This document shows, one piece after another, positions 34,410 through 43,043 of a DNA stretch of 64,000 bases. The translations under genes were made by a program, and so were the position numbers. The notes under the pieces are model-generated. The model was not told the origin of the DNA. It did not search any database and saw only the letters and a list, made by a program, of their open reading frames with translations. How positions within the stretch are numbered: position 1 is the first letter of the stretch; each line of letters begins with the position of its first letter. Source of the stretch: Salinithrix halophila (lineage in GTDB: Bacteria; Bacillota; Bacilli; Thermoactinomycetales; DSM-45169). The stretch lies in contig NZ_JBHSAP010000007.1 in NCBI RefSeq assembly GCF_042650125.1, forward strand, positions 124,001-188,000, in the 5' to 3' direction.

Positions 34410-36161
34410 TTACAGAACATTGGCCCGACCGGAATAAATATGTCCGCGCTCGGCATCGACAGTTACCTGCATACCATCCTTAAAGATGCGGGTAGCGTCC
34501 CGAACACCGACGATTACCGGTACCCCAATATTTAGTCCGACCACAGCAGCATGGGAGGTCAAGCCCCCCTCTTCAACAATGACAGCAGAGGCCCGTTCAA
34601 AGGATTCTATCATGTCCCGGTCGGTTGCAAAAGTTACCAGGATCGCGCCATTTTTCATCTTGGAACGGATCTCCTCAGCCGTCGTTCCGACCACGACTTG
34701 TCCAGTCAGCACCTTTTTCCCGACCCCTTGCCCCTTCGCTAGGATGTCTCCGATCACATGTACCTTGAGAAGGTTCGTGGTGCCGGATTGGCCGACGGGA
34801 ACGCCAGCAGTGATAACAACCGAATCCCCATGGCGAACATAGCCGGACTGGAGTGCTACGGTAATCGCCGTCTGTAACATTTCATCCGTTGTGGCCACCG
34901 CATCTCCCTTTACCGGATAAATACCCCAGACCAAAGCAAGCTTACGCATGACGCTCTCATGCATCGTAACAGCCACGATCGGAGCACGGGGACGATATTT
35001 GGAAACCATTCGCGCTGTCCGACCGCTCTCCGTGGATGTGATGATTGCCGAGGATTTCAAGGTCCAAGCTGTATGAACCACCGCCTGGCTGATCGAGTCG
35101 GGGATACTAACTTCCTGGGATTCGATCCGGTCACGGAACAGAGTCCTGTAGCGAAGGGAACCTTCTGCACGGGATGCAATTCGGTCCATCGTCTGCACCG
35201 CTTCCACCGGATACTTACCGTTAGCGGTCTCCCCGGAAAGCATGATTGCGTCCGTACCGTCAAAAATGGCATTCGCCACATCACTAGCCTCTGCCCGTGT
35301 CGGGCGCGGGTTACGCTGCATGGAATCCAACATCTGGGTGGCTGTAATCACCGGTTTACCGAGGTGGTTACACTTACGGATCATTTCCTTTTGATAAACA
35401 GGGACATCCTCCGCCGGGACCTCGACACCAAGGTCACCACGGGCCACCATCAGACCGTCGGAGACTTCCAAAATGGCATCGAGGTTTTGAATGCCTTCTT
35501 GGTTTTCGATCTTGGGAATGATGTGAATGCTGGCATCATGATCTTCCAACAACCTACGGATTTCCAATACATCATCCGCTTTTCGGACAAAAGAAGCGGC
35601 GATGAAATCCACACCCTCCCGAATTCCGAACAGAATGTCCTCTACATCCTTGTCCGTGAGACCGGGCAAGTTGACGGAAACACCAGGGACATTGACCCCT
35701 TTGCGGCTTTTTAACGGCCCGCCGTTTTTAATGAGGCAGTGGATTTCCGTATCGCTGACTTCCTCTACTTCAAGACCGATCAGGCCGTCATCGATGAGAA
35801 TCGTGGAACCAGGACGGACGTCTTGGCTCAACCCTTTATAAGAAACCGATACGCGGGAGGAATCCCCCTGGATAATATCTGTAGTCAGAATGAAGTGCTC
35901 ACCTGTAACCAGTTCCACTTCATCCACTTTCAGCTCACCGGTTCGGATCTCCGGTCCCTTGGTATCGAGGAGGATGGCAATATTCTTACCCAGCTCTGCT
36001 CCCACTTCTCGGATCCGGTCGATGCGTTGTTTGTGTTCGTCATGGGACCCATGGGAAAAATTGAGCCGCGCCACGTTCATCCCCGACGTCATCAATCGTC
36101 GGAGGGTTTCTGCATCTTCGCTGGTTGGGCCAATGGTGCAGACGATTTTTGTTTTACGCAT
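34410..36161 (-). CDS. pyk: pyruvate kinase
   Basis: Last step of glycolysis, PEP plus ADP to pyruvate plus ATP. It has 583 residues: the catalytic barrel with MVARGDLGVEVPAEDVP and IENQEGIQNLD, the allosteric domain, and a C-terminal PEP-utilising mobile domain with GGLTSHAAVVGL. That extra domain is typical of Bacillus-type enzymes. I chose MRKTKIVCTIG (GGAG six bases upstream) over the ATG four codons earlier. It follows pfkA by 18 bases. Confidence 0.97.
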   Translation of the reverse strand: MRKTKIVCTIGPTSEDAETLRRLMTSGMNVARLNFSHGSHDEHKQRIDRIREVGAELGKNIAILLDTKGPEIRTGELKVDEVELVTGEHFILTTDIIQGDSSRVSVSYKGLSQDVRPGSTILIDDGLIGLEVEEVSDTEIHCLIKNGGPLKSRKGVNVPGVSVNLPGLTDKDVEDILFGIREGVDFIAASFVRKADDVLEIRRLLEDHDASIHIIPKIENQEGIQNLDAILEVSDGLMVARGDLGVEVPAEDVPVYQKEMIRKCNHLGKPVITATQMLDSMQRNPRPTRAEASDVANAIFDGTDAIMLSGETANGKYPVEAVQTMDRIASRAEGSLRYRTLFRDRIESQEVSIPDSISQAVVHTAWTLKSSAIITSTESGRTARMVSKYRPRAPIVAVTMHESVMRKLALVWGIYPVKGDAVATTDEMLQTAITVALQSGYVRHGDSVVITAGVPVGQSGTTNLLKVHVIGDILAKGQGVGKKVLTGQVVVGTTAEEIRSKMKNGAILVTFATDRDMIESFERASAVIVEEGGLTSHAAVVGLNIGVPVIVGVRDATRIFKDGMQVTVDAERGHIYSGRANVL

Positions 36162-36179
36162 CCTTCGCTCCATCCTTTC

Positions 36180-37139
36180 TCAAATAGCAAGAATACCGGC
36201 TAAATCGTAGATGCTCATATCCGGTTGATGTTTCATGGAAAAAGCTTGATCAAAATCAATCCCGGTGATTTCGTTGTTACGGATGGCGACCATCTGATCA
36301 CTCTTCTCCTCCAAAAGGATATCAACGGCCTTAGCGCCCATGCGGCTGGCGAGAACGCGGTCGAAAGCCGTCGGTGAACCGCCCCGCTGGATATGGCCAA
36401 GCACAGTCACCCGGGTCTCGGATCCGGTCTTCTCCTTAATTTGCCGACCGATTTCGACGCCACTTCCGACTCCTTCGGCCACAATGATGATACTGTGTTT
36501 TTTCCCCCGTCTCGAACCCCGGGCGAGCCGATCCACGATGTCATCCAGTTCATAGGATGCCTCAGGGATAAGGATAGATTCAGCCCCGTCAGCGAGGCCC
36601 GCCCAGAGAGCGATGTCTCCGGCGTCTCGCCCCATCACTTCTACGATATAGGTCCGTTCGTGAGAAGTAGCCGTATCTCGGATGCGGTCGATATTCTCAA
36701 TCACTGTGTTGACAGCCGTATCGAAGCCAATCGTAAAATCGGTTCCCGGGATATCATTATCGATGGTGCCTGGAACCCCGACTGCCTTGAATCCATGGTC
36801 GCTCAAAAGTTGAGCGCCCCGGAAAGAGCCGTCGCCCCCGATGACCACCAGACCGTCGATCCCATACTCCTTCAGGTTGGCCACGGCTTTCTCGCGCCCT
36901 TCCGGCGTCTTGAACTCCTCGGAGCGGGCACTGTATAAGACCGTTCCACCTCGGTGGATAATATCTCCGACGGAACCCAGATCCATCGTTACAAAATCCC
37001 CCTGAATCAACCCTGTGTAACCTCTGCGAACACCGATAACATCCAAACCGTGGTGATGCCCTTTCCGGACGACAGCACGGATAGCCGCGTTCATCCCCGG
37101 TGCATCCCCACCGCTTGTCAATACCGCAATTCGTTTCAT
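36180..37139 (-). CDS. pfkA: 6-phosphofructokinase
   Basis: ATP-dependent phosphorylation of fructose 6-phosphate. It has 319 residues with GGDAPGMNAAIRAVVR at the N-terminus, GGDGSFRGAQ, PGTIDNDIPGTD with the catalytic Asp, and MGRDAGDIAL. It is allosteric in relatives (PEP inhibits, ADP activates). The ATG has GAGGTG upstream. It is first in the pfkA-pyk pair. Confidence 0.97.
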   Translation of the reverse strand: MKRIAVLTSGGDAPGMNAAIRAVVRKGHHHGLDVIGVRRGYTGLIQGDFVTMDLGSVGDIIHRGGTVLYSARSEEFKTPEGREKAVANLKEYGIDGLVVIGGDGSFRGAQLLSDHGFKAVGVPGTIDNDIPGTDFTIGFDTAVNTVIENIDRIRDTATSHERTYIVEVMGRDAGDIALWAGLADGAESILIPEASYELDDIVDRLARGSRRGKKHSIIIVAEGVGSGVEIGRQIKEKTGSETRVTVLGHIQRGGSPTAFDRVLASRMGAKAVDILLEEKSDQMVAIRNNEITGIDFDQAFSMKHQPDMSIYDLAGILAI

Positions 37140-37208
37140 CTGTCTTCACCTCAAGAAAAGAGTAAAATGGTTCCACTACCACGCGGGACATTTTTTGTCC
37201 CTATGGGA

Positions 37209-37246
37209 CAAAAAGAGAAACCGTGGCTGGATTCTTAACCCACGGT
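37209..37246 (-). terminator. terminator after accA
   Basis: On the minus strand CCGTGG and CCACGG pair and are followed by TTTCTCTTTTTG. The stem includes the accA stop codon. A further TTTTTGTCCC/GGGACAAAAA palindrome follows. Confidence 0.75.
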
Positions 37247-38197
37247 AGTATACTTTCCGATTTTCTCAAATTTTTCGTGCCGGTCCAAAACCAGCTCATC
37301 TCCCTCCATCTCCAGCAAAGGCGCAATTGCTTCGGAGATGGCTTTCTTTATGGAGTTTGCCTGGACGGCTGGATCTTTATGTGCGCCTCCTTTTGGTTCG
37401 GAGATAATCGAATCGATCACACCGAGGGAGTGCAGGTCCTGTGCCGTTATTTTTAAGGCTTCTGCCGCTTCCTGCGCTTTAGTAGCGTCTCGCCACAAAA
37501 TGGCCGCTGCCCCTTCGGGAGAGATAACGGAGTAATAGGCATGCTCCAGCATCAAGAGCCGATTGCCGACACTGATCGCTAAAGCGCCGCCGCTTCCGCC
37601 TTCACCCGTCACGATACAAACAATCGGAACGCGGAAACCCGCCATTTCCCGGAGATTCCGAGCGATAGCCTCGCTCTGGCCTCTCTCCTCCGCCTCCACG
37701 CCAGGGTGAGCACCCTGCGTATCCACAAAACAGATGATGGGCCGACCGAATTTATCCGCTTGCTGCATCAGACGAAGGGCTTTCCGATATCCTTCGGGAT
37801 GCGGAAGGCCAAAGTTACGGGCGATTTTATCTTTGGTATCCTTGCCCCGTTCGTGGCCGATCACCGTCACTGGCCGTCCGTCCAACTTAGCGATCCCGCC
37901 TACAATGGCGGGATCATCTCCGTAGAGGCGGTCACCGTGCAGTTCGATGAAATCAGTGAAAATGTGGCGGATATAATCCAGGGAGGTCGGGCGGGAAGGA
38001 TGACGGGCGATCTGCACCTTCTGCCAGGTGGTCAAATTGCCGTAGATTTCCTCCTCCAATCGGCGGGCCTTTTCCTCCAGCGTCTGGATCTCCACCGAGA
38101 GATCGATCGATTTTTCCTGCGTAAACTTCTCCAGTTCGGTAATTTTCCCCCGCAACTCCACCAGAGGGCGTTCAAAAGGGAGTTGACCGTTATTCAT
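37235..38197 (-). CDS. accA: acetyl-CoA carboxylase carboxyltransferase alpha subunit
   Basis: Moves the carboxyl group from biotin to acetyl-CoA, making malonyl-CoA for fatty-acid synthesis together with AccD. It has 320 residues with GHERGKDTKDKIARNFGLPHPEGYRKALRLM and GEGGSGGALAISVGNRLLMLEHAYYSVISPEGAA. The ATG follows GGGGGAG and overlaps the last eight bases of accD. The 30 codons open upstream are rejected. Confidence 0.97.
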   Translation of the reverse strand: MNNGQLPFERPLVELRGKITELEKFTQEKSIDLSVEIQTLEEKARRLEEEIYGNLTTWQKVQIARHPSRPTSLDYIRHIFTDFIELHGDRLYGDDPAIVGGIAKLDGRPVTVIGHERGKDTKDKIARNFGLPHPEGYRKALRLMQQADKFGRPIICFVDTQGAHPGVEAEERGQSEAIARNLREMAGFRVPIVCIVTGEGGSGGALAISVGNRLLMLEHAYYSVISPEGAAAILWRDATKAQEAAEALKITAQDLHSLGVIDSIISEPKGGAHKDPAVQANSIKKAISEAIAPLLEMEGDELVLDRHEKFEKIGKYTTVG

Positions 38198-39062
38198 GGT
38201 TCTCCCCCTTTCCCGAATGCAGGTCAAGAATCCGAATGAGCGTCTCGCGCATCTCTCCGCGGTGTACGACCTCATCCAACTGACCATGCTTCAGGAGAAA
38301 TTCCGCGGTTTGAAAGTCCTCAGGCAACTTTTGGCGAACCGTCTGCTCAATCACCCGGCGTCCGGCAAACCCGATTAGAGCTTCCGGTTCGGCGAGATTG
38401 ATGTCGCCGAGAGAGGAAAAACTAGCGGACACCCCGCCGGTGGTCGGGTTTGTCAGGATGGAGACAAAGAGAACACGCTCCCGGTGCATCCGTTCCAAAG
38501 CAGCACTCGTTTTAGCCATCTGCATAAGAGAGAGAACTCCCTCCTGCATCCGAGCTCCCCCAGAAGCAGAAAAGAGGATGAAAGGATACTTCTTCGTAGC
38601 AGCTCGCATGGCAGCGCGGGCGATTTTTTCGCCGACGACGGAGCCCATGCTGCCCATGCGAAAACGGGAATCCATCACTCCGACCACCGCCGGATAGCCC
38701 CCGATTGTTCCTTCACCAGTCACAACTGCTTCGTTCAGTTGGGTTTTCTCCATATCCTGCTTTACTTTCTGTTGGTAGTTGGGAAAGGAGAGAGGATCTT
38801 CGGACAGAAGATCAACATCAAATTCAAAAAAGCGCCCCTCATCCACCGTCACCTTGATCCGTTCCGGGGCGGACATCGAAAAGTGATGCTGGCAATTTTT
38901 ACACACCTTTAGATTCTTCTCCAGCTCTTTCGTGTAGCTGATCGCCCCGCAGCGGGGGCATTTTTGCATAATCCCCTCTGGGATATCCTTCTTCGCATGT
39001 TCGGAAGGGATTGTCGCGTATTTCTTCTGTTTTCGGAATAAGTCCTTTAACACGGAAAACAC
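38190..39062 (-). CDS. accD: acetyl-CoA carboxylase carboxyltransferase beta subunit
   Basis: Partner of AccA. The N-terminal zinc ribbon shows CPRCG and CKNCQ fifteen residues apart, which also lets AccD bind its own mRNA in other species. The crotonase-like core holds SASGGARMQEGVLSLMQMAKTSAAL and TNPTTGGVSASFSSLGDI. It has 290 residues from a GTG start; a second GTG three codons on is an alternative. Confidence 0.96.
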   Translation of the reverse strand: MFSVLKDLFRKQKKYATIPSEHAKKDIPEGIMQKCPRCGAISYTKELEKNLKVCKNCQHHFSMSAPERIKVTVDEGRFFEFDVDLLSEDPLSFPNYQQKVKQDMEKTQLNEAVVTGEGTIGGYPAVVGVMDSRFRMGSMGSVVGEKIARAAMRAATKKYPFILFSASGGARMQEGVLSLMQMAKTSAALERMHRERVLFVSILTNPTTGGVSASFSSLGDINLAEPEALIGFAGRRVIEQTVRQKLPEDFQTAEFLLKHGQLDEVVHRGEMRETLIRILDLHSGKGENHE

Positions 39063-39084
39063 CTCATCCTTGCTGGCATCCCTG

Positions 39085-39267
39085 TCACAAAATGGAGCCT
39101 AGCACTTCCTGAACTTCCCTCAGTTCACCCTGGGGTACCAGGATTTCATACTGCCCATTCTTCATTCGCATCGGGCGGACTTTAACCAGGAAACCTTCGC
39201 CGGCCAGCTTTTCCCGGATACGCTCGGCTATTTTCTGGTTGGGAGAGATGTAGATCACCGTCCACAT
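39085..39267 (-). CDS. small conserved protein (60 aa)
   Basis: A 60-residue protein opening MWTVIYISPNQKIAERIREKL and ending in VQEVLGSIL, with a ferredoxin-like helix-strand pattern. Similar short proteins occur next to accD in other Bacillales and are sometimes wrongly named glutamate decarboxylase. The function is unknown. The ATG has GAAGGAGGAG upstream, so the 39 codons open ahead of it are not used. It is probably co-transcribed with accD-accA. Confidence 0.8.
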   Translation of the reverse strand: MWTVIYISPNQKIAERIREKLAGEGFLVKVRPMRMKNGQYEILVPQGELREVQEVLGSIL

Positions 39268-39512
39268 GCTTTTAACTCCTCCTTCGGTCCCAGGTAGCCG
39301 CCCTTCACCGGAGTCATCATAGCATAGATTGAAAGGTAACTGCAACGCAAGCCCCAAGGGCACGAGGCTTTCCGGACTGTTCAAATCAATTGCGGGCGGT
39401 ACTCACCTCCCGCGCCACCGGGAATCTGTTTATGACATTCGTCGCTTTCAGGCGAACCGTCCCTTCCTCTTTGGATGGCACCCGGTCTTCCGGATAGTTC
39501 CTTGGAAATTCC

Positions 39513-40748
39513 TTACCGGTCGATCGCAGTCAGACGGCGTGTCCGTGCTGCTATCTCAGACGGATCCACCTGAATTCGGGCCTGTCCCGTTTCCATCGCC
39601 GCCCGGGCAACATCCGCCGCCACTCGGGGCGCTACCTCCGGGTTGAAGGGGGCAGGGATGACATAGTCAGCTGAAAGTTCTTCCTCTTTAATTAAACCTG
39701 CAATAGCATAGGCCGCTGCCACTTTCATCTCCTCGTTGATTCCCCGGGCTCTTACATCGAGAGCTCCACGAAAAATCCCTGGAAAGGCAAGGACATTGTT
39801 TACTTGGTTCGGAAAATCCGACCTCCCGGTCCCCACCACTTTGGCACCTGCTTCATAAGCCTTATCTGGCATGATCTCAGGTTCCGGGTTTGCCATGGCG
39901 AAAATGATCGGGTTTTTATTCATGGAACGGACCATCTCCTGGGTAACAGCCCCCGCAACGGAAACACCGACAAAGACATCGGCATCTTTCATCGCATCAG
40001 CTAGGCTCCCCTGGGATCCGCGCCGATTGGTCAGCTTAGCGATATGCTCTTTCACGCTGTTCATCCCCTCCGGTCGCCCCTCGTAGATCATGCCTTTACT
40101 GTCACACATGATTATATCGTTGACACCGAGGGAGAGGAGCAGCTTGATGATGGCGATACCTGCAGCTCCCGCGCCGTTGGCCACCACCTTAATCTCATCA
40201 AAGCGCTTGCCTACAACCTTTAATGCATTGATCAGGCCCGCCATGGTAACAATCGCCGTCCCATGCTGGTCATCGTGAAAAACGGGGATATCTACTTCCT
40301 TTTTCAACCGTTCTTCGATCAGAAAGCACTTGGGAGCCGCAATATCCTCCAGATTCACACCCCCAAAGGTGGGGGCCAAGAGCTTCACCGTCTCTACGAT
40401 CTTATCCACCTCGTTGGTGTCGACGCATAGCGGGAAGGAATCCACCCCGGCAAAGGCTTTGAATAGGAGCGACTTCCCCTCCATCACCGGCATTGCAGCA
40501 TGCGGGCCGATATTTCCCAGCCCGAGCACGGCCGTCCCGTCGGATACGACTGCCACTAGATTCCCTTTCATGGTGTAGTCGTATACTTTGTCCGGATCGG
40601 TATGGATCTCCTTGCAGGGTTCAGCCACACCGGGAGAGTATGCCAAAGACAAATCCTTCGCATTATTCACGGCCACTTTGGACCGTACGGTCAGTTTTCC
40701 CTGTTGTTCACGGTGTAGCTTCAACGATTCTTCTCGCAAAGAGGACAA
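39513..40748 (-). CDS. malic enzyme (NAD(P)-dependent)
   Basis: Oxidative decarboxylation of malate to pyruvate; corresponds by position to B. subtilis YtsJ. It has 411 residues with LAYSPGVAEPCKEI, the metal site FHDDQHGTAIVTMAGL and the NAD(P) fold VVANGAGAAGIAI. I chose a TTG start (MSSLREESL) because AAGGAG lies eight bases upstream; the GTG three codons earlier is too close. It is followed on the minus strand by the small gene and accD-accA. Confidence 0.94.
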   Translation of the reverse strand: MSSLREESLKLHREQQGKLTVRSKVAVNNAKDLSLAYSPGVAEPCKEIHTDPDKVYDYTMKGNLVAVVSDGTAVLGLGNIGPHAAMPVMEGKSLLFKAFAGVDSFPLCVDTNEVDKIVETVKLLAPTFGGVNLEDIAAPKCFLIEERLKKEVDIPVFHDDQHGTAIVTMAGLINALKVVGKRFDEIKVVANGAGAAGIAIIKLLLSLGVNDIIMCDSKGMIYEGRPEGMNSVKEHIAKLTNRRGSQGSLADAMKDADVFVGVSVAGAVTQEMVRSMNKNPIIFAMANPEPEIMPDKAYEAGAKVVGTGRSDFPNQVNNVLAFPGIFRGALDVRARGINEEMKVAAAYAIAGLIKEEELSADYVIPAPFNPEVAPRVAADVARAAMETGQARIQVDPSEIAARTRRLTAIDR

Positions 40749-41025
40749 ACCTTTCACTCCTTTAATTACCTTTGCGCGGTGGTTAGACCCATGATCATAT
40801 GAATGATTATATCAAAACGGTCCTGCCGGGAAAAGAAAGGCGAAACCCCCGATTAAGCCCAACATATCGCGGCCCATAGGCATTTTCCGCCCCCGTCTTC
40901 CTCCGGTGAATAGCGGCCTCCGGATGGAAGTTTCCGAGACCACAGACCTCAAAGTCTAGCGGCACCGCATACAAGTTTGAATATTTAAAAATAGGGGGTT
41001 GCTTCCCCCGTCCACGCTCGGGTTC

Positions 41026-41163
41026 TTATGTCGTAAAAATTACCGCACTTCCCACTACAAGACCTGCAAAGGTCATGGCACACACAACCAAGGTCCACAA
41101 TACCCACTTCTCTTCCTTTTTCCGTTTTGCTTCCTTATCGGCCAGCCGATCTTTCTCACCCAT
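41026..41163 (-). CDS. small single-pass membrane protein
   Basis: A 45-residue protein: a charged N-terminus (MGEKDRLADKEAKRKKEEK) and one C-terminal membrane helix of about 20 residues. GGGAGG lies seven bases before the ATG. It is the last gene downstream of the sulfate-assimilation operon, 120 bases after sirC on the same strand, and may belong to it. No family is recognised. The 270 bases between it and the malic enzyme gene hold no further gene I can support. Confidence 0.65.
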   Translation of the reverse strand: MGEKDRLADKEAKRKKEEKWVLWTLVVCAMTFAGLVVGSAVIFTT

Positions 41164-41283
41164 CCTGATACCTCCCTTCCCGGGTGCTAGAGGCGGTTTT
41201 ATTCCTTCCATGATACCGCAAAGGGAGTGTACCGGAGAAGGGAATTCACCAGATTTTTGGAATGGAAGAGAAGACCACACCTT

Positions 41284-41853
41284 TCACATGTCTGTAATTA
41301 ATTCCTCAACAAGCCGTCGAAGCCGCTCTTTTCTCTCTGCCTGGCTCCATCCACTCGCCTTCATTTGCCTTCGCTCCTCGTAGAGACGGTCCAGCTTCTC
41401 TTCCCAGCTTTGATCATACTGCTCGGCCAGATCGTCGCGGATTTTCCTCGCCAGGATCGGGCTAGCCCCGCCAGTGGAAACGGAGAAAATCAGGCGACCG
41501 CGTTGGAGGCGGACGGGAACGCGGAAGTTGCCCAGCTCCGGCTGGTCGGCGACATTCACGAGGCGGCGAGGACCGGCGGCTTCAGCGACAAAACGGTTCA
41601 CCTCCGGGTCATCGGTAGCAGCCACCACTACCCACGCTTCTCCAAGGTCATCGGATGCGAAGATCTTTTTCCGCCAGGCAATCTGCTTCGCTCCTGCTAA
41701 GCGTATCAGCTCGGTGGACGCCTCCGGAGCGACGAGAGTGACCTTCGCTCCCGCTTCCAGCAGCGTTCTCACCCTTCGCAAGGCAACTTTTCCCCCTCCA
41801 ACAACGAGGGCCGGTTGTGATTCTAAATCGATCACTAAGGGGATCAATGACAT
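41284..41853 (-). CDS. sirC: precorrin-2 dehydrogenase (siroheme synthase N-terminal type)
   Basis: NAD-dependent oxidation of precorrin-2 to sirohydrochlorin. The Rossmann start PLVIDLESQPALVVGGGKVALRRVRTLL and the second motif RVPVRLQRGRLIFSVSTGGASPILARKIR, with the CysG-family STGGxSP, are present. It has 189 residues, close to B. subtilis YlnF. The last step (iron insertion) has no separate gene in this operon, so this protein may be bifunctional as in yeast Met8p, or the enzyme lies elsewhere. AAGGAGG precedes the ATG. Confidence 0.9.
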   Translation of the reverse strand: MSLIPLVIDLESQPALVVGGGKVALRRVRTLLEAGAKVTLVAPEASTELIRLAGAKQIAWRKKIFASDDLGEAWVVVAATDDPEVNRFVAEAAGPRRLVNVADQPELGNFRVPVRLQRGRLIFSVSTGGASPILARKIRDDLAEQYDQSWEEKLDRLYEERRQMKASGWSQAERKERLRRLVEELITDM

Positions 41854-41904
41854 ATGTCTCCTCCTTTCCCTTCACTCAACCCATCTACGCCTAATGATAC
41901 ACCA

Positions 41905-41928
41905 GAGACCCGGTTTAAACCGGGTCTC
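41905..41928. repeat. 24-base perfect palindrome between cobA and sirC
   Basis: A perfect palindrome, each arm GAGACCCGGTTT, lies in the 116-base gap between cobA and sirC. It has no T-run downstream on the minus strand, so it is a poor terminator there. It may be an mRNA processing or stability hairpin, or an operator. Confidence 0.7.
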
Positions 41929-41969
41929 AAAAGCCATCCACTAATGATTCGTTTTTTTCGCTATCTGTT

Positions 41970-42761
41970 CTAGTAAACCCCTGCTGTTTCCGCCACGAGT
42001 CCATCCCTCTGGTCGCTGCCCAACTTCTCAAACCAGGCAATTTTCTCCCGCAGCCGAACGACCTCTCCAACCACGATCAAGGTGGGGTTTGTCACTTCGT
42101 GACGCAGGGCCTCCTCCGCAATCGTATTCAACGTTCCTGTCACCGTCCGCTGTTCGCCGGTAGTTCCCCACTGAACAAGGGCGACAGGAGTTTTAGGGGA
42201 CTTGCCGTGAGAAAGGAGACGTTCCTGGATATAGGGGAGGTTTTTCACTCCCATATAGATAGCGAGTGTATCGATCCCTTTGGCCAGGCTCTCCCACTTC
42301 AATTCCTCGTCTTCCCCTTCTTTTCGATGGCCCGTGACGAAGGCAAAGGTGGACCCGTATTCGCGATGGGTAACGGGGATACCAGCGTAAGCGGGAGCGG
42401 CAATACCCGAGGTAATCCCCGGAACTACCTCAAAAGGAATCCCGTTTTTGGCCAAAGCCTGAGCCTCTTCACCACCCCGGCCGAAGACAAAGGGATCTCC
42501 CCCTTTGAGTCGGGTAACGACCTTACCTGAAGCTGCGTGTTTGATCAGAAATTTGTTGATCGTCTCCTGCTTCATGGTGTGGTAATCGGGAAGTTTGCCG
42601 CAATAGATGAGATCAGCACCCGGTCGAGCGTGATTCAACAGCTCGTTGTTGATCAGCCGGTCATATAGGATCACGTCTGCTTCCCGGATCGCACGCACCC
42701 CTTTCAGGGTGATCAGTTCCGGGTCACCAGGACCCCCTCCCACCAGATAAACTTTTCCCAT
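41970..42761 (-). CDS. cobA: uroporphyrinogen-III C-methyltransferase
   Basis: Adds two SAM-derived methyl groups to uroporphyrinogen III to give precorrin-2, the first step to siroheme for sulfite reductase. It has 263 residues with VYLVGGGPGDPELITLKG, DVILYDRLI, TRLKGGDPFVFGRGGEEA and ITSGIAAPAYAGIPVTHREYGS. It corresponds to B. subtilis YlnD. The ATG has GGGAGGG about twelve bases upstream. It lies in the siroheme end of the sulfur operon. Confidence 0.95.
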   Translation of the reverse strand: MGKVYLVGGGPGDPELITLKGVRAIREADVILYDRLINNELLNHARPGADLIYCGKLPDYHTMKQETINKFLIKHAASGKVVTRLKGGDPFVFGRGGEEAQALAKNGIPFEVVPGITSGIAAPAYAGIPVTHREYGSTFAFVTGHRKEGEDEELKWESLAKGIDTLAIYMGVKNLPYIQERLLSHGKSPKTPVALVQWGTTGEQRTVTGTLNTIAEEALRHEVTNPTLIVVGEVVRLREKIAWFEKLGSDQRDGLVAETAGVY

Positions 42762-42807
42762 ATTGGCAGCACCCTCCCGTAGGTCTTTTCCCTTCCCGAA
42801 ATCGATC

Positions 42808-43029
42808 TTACCCTTCTAGAACCGTTTCTTGTTCATAGAGGACGAACCCGCCCCCTTGACCAATCCGCTTTTTCTCGTATAAGGAGGTGTCATCCACCTC
42901 CGGCATTTTCAAAAAGTATTTTTCCAGTTCCACGTCAACGAGACGGAAAGCCTCCTCATCGTCTTTGGCAGCGATCACCACATGGATCACTTCCTCTTTC
43001 ACAATAACCTCGAAGCGATAAAGGTACAC
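42808..43029 (-). CDS. DUF3906 family small protein
   Basis: A 73-residue protein beginning MYLYRFEVIVKEEVIHVVIAA, with an alternating strand pattern and an acidic middle. It matches the DUF3906 family of Bacillales, which lacks a known function but sits with sulfite reductase and siroheme genes. The start is GTG after GAAAGGAGGG. Its place between sir and cobA suggests a role in sulfite reduction or siroheme delivery. Confidence 0.75.
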   Translation of the reverse strand: MYLYRFEVIVKEEVIHVVIAAKDDEEAFRLVDVELEKYFLKMPEVDDTSLYEKKRIGQGGGFVLYEQETVLEG

Positions 43030-43043
43030 GAACGACCCTCCTT

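Noticed and set aside
34959..35714. A 251-codon plus-strand frame antisense to pyk
   Set aside because: Cys/His-rich artefact of the opposite strand; pyk is certain and no ribosome site or family match supports this frame.
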